Below are positions 22,801-25,117 of a stretch of DNA of 25,117 bases, in pieces (within the stretch, counting starts at the first letter, position 1; every line of letters begins with the position of its first letter). A program made the translations under genes and the position numbers. Under the pieces are notes generated by a model, which made no database searches, was not told the origin of the DNA, and was given only the letters and a program-made list of their open reading frames with translations. Source of the DNA: an uncultured bacterium (lineage in GTDB: Bacteria > Bacteroidota > Ignavibacteria > Kapaibacteriales > UBA2268); the NCBI GenBank assembly GCA_937875295.1, contig CALLXS010000063.1, positions 1 through 25,117 of the forward strand. The letters are read 5' to 3'.

Positions 22801-25117
22801 GTATTTCAGATTGAACTTTATCACTATCTATTCCACCTGAAATACCATTACTAATTGCATCACCTAATTTATTAGAGTCCGATTGAATTTTAGCTGTATA
22901 AGAATTAATTCGTGCAATAGTTGATTCTTCTAATCCTTTTATTGATGCTTCAATTTCAGCACGAGTTTCTGCATCAGCATTTTGAAACTTTCCAGATTGG
23001 AATATTTCTTCTTTTAAATTAAATAATGCTTTATCGGCTTCTTCTTTATTCATAGACGCTTTTATTTTGTCTATTCTTATTTCTAATTCTTTATTACCAA
23101 TAATATCACCAAAGGAAGTTAATTCTGAAAGTAGATCATCAGCATTAATAATTTCCTTTTGCTTTGCAATTGCAATATCTAAATTAATTTTTTTGCCTTT
23201 TAATTCTTCTGCATTTTTATTTACATTCTCTAATTCTGATACTAATTCTTTTGATTTAGTACGTAAGCTATCCATATTTTCAGCATAACTTTTAGTACTC
23301 GATATAGTTCCAGGCATTGCTTTTGCAATCTTTAAAGTAACTTCTTCAAATGCTTTTTGCTCTTGTGCAGTTCTGTTAGTTTTTGCACCTAATTCTTCAT
23401 ATTGAGTTATTAATTGTTGATTAGTTTCAATTTCATTTTTACGCTTATCTTGAAGCTTAATTTGTTCATCTAATGCTTTATTTTGTCCTTCTAATTTTTC
23501 TAATCGTTCTGAATCAGTTTCAATTAACCAATCCGTAACTGCAATAATTCCAGCAATAGCCACTGCAATACTACCAATAATTGCAATCAATGGTAACCAC
23601 GCAACTTGAGTAGCAGTTCCAGAGGCAACGCCAGCAGTTCCAGCACCTGCAAATCCCGGTATCATTTTCAACAAATTACTGCCTAATGTTTTCATTGGCT
23701 CGCCTAATCCGCTAAATATTGTTACACTGCTTGCTAACGTACTAAACAACGGAGACATTTGACTTGCCATATCTCCAGCAACCACAGCTAATTCTCCAAA
23801 AACTCCTGCACTATCTAATAATTGAATTGTATATGCTTCAAAATTAGCTTTCATTTTAGCAGTACGTACATTAATGCTTTCAGCCATAGCACCATATGCT
23901 TCATCTGTAGAGCCTGTTGTTGTACTAACCTGCTCCATAGTTTCTTTAAACATACCAACATCGCCCATTAATACATTGAATGCGGCGCTTGCTTCTGTGC
24001 TGGAAAATGCCTGCGTAGCAGATTTGCCAATTTTGCCAAAACCTTGCTGTAATGTTTCTAATGCTGGGATTAAACCTTGCGTTTCTATTTGCTTTGCAAA
24101 ATCTTGTTGGCTAACTCCCATTGCGTTTAATGAATTTATAATTTCAGCACTTGGCTTTGTCATCTCAATCATTAAAGAATTTAATTTAGTCATAGACCGC
24201 GCTGCAGGCACACCTTTTTGTGTCATTAATGCAATTGCACCTCCAACTTGGTCAAAAGACAATCCCATTGCTGAAGCTGTTGGCGTAACTTGTGCTAAAT
24301 AGCTATTTAATTCATCAATAGACACCACTCCATAATTGACAGTATTAAACATCCAATCAGCATACTTACCAGCTTCTTCACTACTTTCTCCAAATGCGTT
24401 TAACGTAGCACCTAAACCTTGTACAACAGCTTGTATATCGGCACCACCTCCTGTTGCTAATTTAGCAGAAACTTCAGCAAATGTTTTAATACCATCGGTA
24501 CCACCTTTAACTCCACTCGCAATAGCATTAGTCATTGCACTTTGGAATTGCCCTGCTGCGAAAGGAAAATCCTTTGACAATACTAACGCTGCTTCTCTTA
24601 ATCCTGGAGCCATCGATTTACCTTCAGCACCTAAGGCACGCATTGATTGAGTTGCTAAATCTAACTCTTTATATGGTGCTGATAATGTACCTAAGGCATT
24701 TGCAATATTATCTACACCTTGAGTAACTAAACCTACTTTTGCAAGTTTATCAGTAAAAGTCATTGATTTACCAATATCGTTTAATCCTTCACCTGCAACA
24801 TTTAATTTCTTTAATTCAGCTTCCGATTTAGCAATTTCCTTTTGTAAATCTTTATATGCTTGGCTCCCTTTATCCCCAGTTAATCGCATTTGTGCTAATG
24901 CTGTTTTTTGAGTTTCTAATAATGTCCTTGTGTCTTGATTAGCTTTATTAAAGTCTTGTGCTAATTTTTCGTATCCTGTAGTACCGATTGGAACCTTTAC
25001 TTTTGTTTGGTTTAATGCTTGTATCTTGTTATTGATTAGGTCTATTTCAGTAGTAGCATAATTTTTATCAATCTCTAACTTAGCTTTTTTGTCTTGGATT
25101 TTAGCAATCTTATCTTT
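19895..25117 (-). CDS. Phage tail tape measure protein (TP901 core family), N-terminus beyond the window
   Basis: The tape measure protein sets tail length and is threaded through the tail tube of a long-tailed phage. The frame is open to the right edge, so at least 1,740 residues are encoded and the start lies outside; the ATG at 24889 is internal. The TP901 core (PhageMin_Tail type) covers roughly 24670-23900, with ALVLSKDFPFAAGQFQSAMT and SYLAQVTPTASAMGLSFDQV. A strong hydrophobic segment follows at about 23605-23524 (LPLIAIIGSIAVAIAGIIAV). A very long coiled-coil region rich in Lys, Glu and Gln spans about 23500-20500. A second hydrophobic region is near 20300-20170, and then comes the C-terminal FSTGGMVTKPTLSIIGDA...EWVLT, a form of the motif common at tape measure C-termini. 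Its stop lies only about 90 bp from the broken comM. No other phage gene is visible. Confidence 0.93.
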   Translation of the reverse strand, partial: KDKIAKIQDKKAKLEIDKNYATTEIDLINNKIQALNQTKVKVPIGTTGYEKLAQDFNKANQDTRTLLETQKTALAQMRLTGDKGSQAYKDLQKEIAKSEAELKKLNVAGEGLNDIGKSMTFTDKLAKVGLVTQGVDNIANALGTLSAPYKELDLATQSMRALGAEGKSMAPGLREAALVLSKDFPFAAGQFQSAMTNAIASGVKGGTDGIKTFAEVSAKLATGGGADIQAVVQGLGATLNAFGESSEEAGKYADWMFNTVNYGVVSIDELNSYLAQVTPTASAMGLSFDQVGGAIALMTQKGVPAARSMTKLNSLMIEMTKPSAEIINSLNAMGVSQQDFAKQIETQGLIPALETLQQGFGKIGKSATQAFSSTEASAAFNVLMGDVGMFKETMEQVSTTTGSTDEAYGAMAESINVRTAKMKANFEAYTIQLLDSAGVFGELAVVAGDMASQMSPLFSTLASSVTIFSGLGEPMKTLGSNLLKMIPGFAGAGTAGVASGTATQVAWLPLIAIIGSIAVAIAGIIAVTDWLIETDSERLEKLEGQNKALDEQIKLQDKRKNEIETNQQLITQYEELGAKTNRTAQEQKAFEEVTLKIAKAMPGTISSTKSYAENMDSLRTKSKELVSELENVNKNAEELKGKKINLDIAIAKQKEIINADDLLSELTSFGDIIGNKELEIRIDKIKASMNKEEADKALFNLKEEIFQSGKFQNADAETRAEIEASIKGLEESTIARINSYTAKIQSDSNKLGDAISNGISGGIDSDKVQSEIQAIANSTGVSIDEVTKTVQDRIKSNSGANIDNIFKRAVEINKEDISTEGIDELINKFKQAKTESDKQDIAEQIKKSAPEAVKYTKQIIDENGKLVSVYDVNIDKIHESANANKQRLGNEAIQLQEQYIKEIEKEGNSYDFNKNKMEELRKEIETDKKLGVDTSDLENQYNQLINYNQDFVNGLINGAIQWEAQGGDTNAIMETIAKTIGKSKNEVKAMVENQKKSVNEAKKQEQSVLKVGEAWAKAKQENQTQLTETETELAALIDKRKTEGKLSADEQKRYNELIEKGKKGAEELRRKEKSGEQANVLINGKQVERRQKEKVEEQSINETIQSRINILNEANEIELERLRVSQLERANLEHRALNEQDEIEMNRLKLQQSELMTKAIIEQGLALGKVKENSDGTFTFDTSADTKIIEMRDKLTKDLEELNKKRQDGLIKENAYKNERIKLQTQYEKEVKALNVQSLNDTQAMYLKSQSETLTLANQLNIQEINQLVSEYEKSITSMERELQEMQTNFDLNPQTKLDRVALNQQIQLMIDEIANGILRIKLLENISAEEKENRIRAEYDRLNKYQKQFNDNKQAIFQEALDKQNITDEQYLNNLKKTNYNAYYMMTKYYEDALRANDNFVASILKSNSNLNTKRIKQIDEDTQKELEALDKRYGKNNDLSNKERLYEEEKARIQLNGQRKKEQQEKEHNEKMLSFQSYQASMSKAIEDQKQLDELKRAAKSLSDKKALYEEEGLDNLTFDQKLDYSKITTQLDEMETTIKEKSIILESIMELAGKSISDGLTAMFAGDTEQAKQSLREFLSGVLGVLVQGIKNFLQATILQSLLEWFGWDKVDTPLSVKLIGIPVMHALISGVLNAIATPILSSITSFSTGGMVTKPTLSIIGDASKTGENNTEWVLTQKQLRQVTYMSASLANNLIDKRLQSIESRINNIQLQAVVKGGDLHFAVKTFEGRQNNRIR

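Noticed and set aside
23874..24302. Plus-strand open frame of 142 codons, with several others between 19986 and 24726
   Set aside because: They all lie opposite the tape measure frame, whose composition and motifs are clear. They look Ser/Leu-rich as expected for antisense of coiled-coil and Ala-rich coding DNA, and none has a promoter or ribosome binding site.

Overview
The window is an AT-rich chromosomal segment (about 30% G+C by eye, not computed) from a bacterium of the Bacteroidota/Chlorobiota (FCB) assemblage. Three observations support this. Several genes carry the TTTG/TTG - N19-22 - TAnnTTTG promoter typical of Bacteroidota. The GH51-like glycosidase ends in a type IX secretion sorting domain. 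Shine-Dalgarno sequences are mostly weak. The genus cannot be resolved from the sequence; Bacteroidota proper and Ignavibacteria/Kapabacteria-like lineages all remain possible.

Layout, left to right. (1) Positions 1-282 hold a minus-strand tRNA cluster, Val(TAC)-Leu(CAA)-Val(TAC), with its own promoter near 325-355. (2) yraN (+) and radA (-) converge. (3) A compact nuoC-nuoG-nuoH-nuoI operon (+) starts at a good promoter and ends at a hairpin terminator; all other complex I genes, including nuoD, are absent here. (4) A CDF-family Zn/Cd-type exporter (+) follows. (5) A minus-strand operon proS - PHP phosphoesterase - S41 peptidase comes next. (6) A minus-strand secreted GH51-like arabinofuranosidase follows. 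(7) A plus-strand run holds a DegT-family aminotransferase, tyrS and a small conserved Cys-rich protein, closed by a strong hairpin. (8) A minus-strand pair encodes hydroxylamine reductase/hybrid cluster protein (hcp) and a 59-residue BFD-like [2Fe-2S] protein. (9) The C-terminal part of comM (minus) is broken exactly at the Walker A loop. (10) A giant phage tail tape measure gene (minus) runs off the right edge.

Most of the window is ordinary housekeeping. The right end is accessory: the comM reading frame is cut inside the codons of its P-loop, and about 80 bp beyond the break lies the end of a phage tail gene. comM is a known insertion target for genomic islands (for example the AbaR islands of Acinetobacter). 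This therefore looks like one edge of a prophage or phage-derived element in comM, although a chimeric assembly join cannot be excluded from one edge. The hcp/bfd pair is a plausible two-gene nitrosative-stress module, with conspicuous inverted repeats in the 190 bp upstream.

No intergenic stretch exceeds about 200 bp. No CRISPR array, recognisable insertion sequence, rRNA or riboswitch was seen. I found no convincing evidence of a wholly new multi-gene system; the comM junction and the hcp-bfd pair are the most worthwhile leads.
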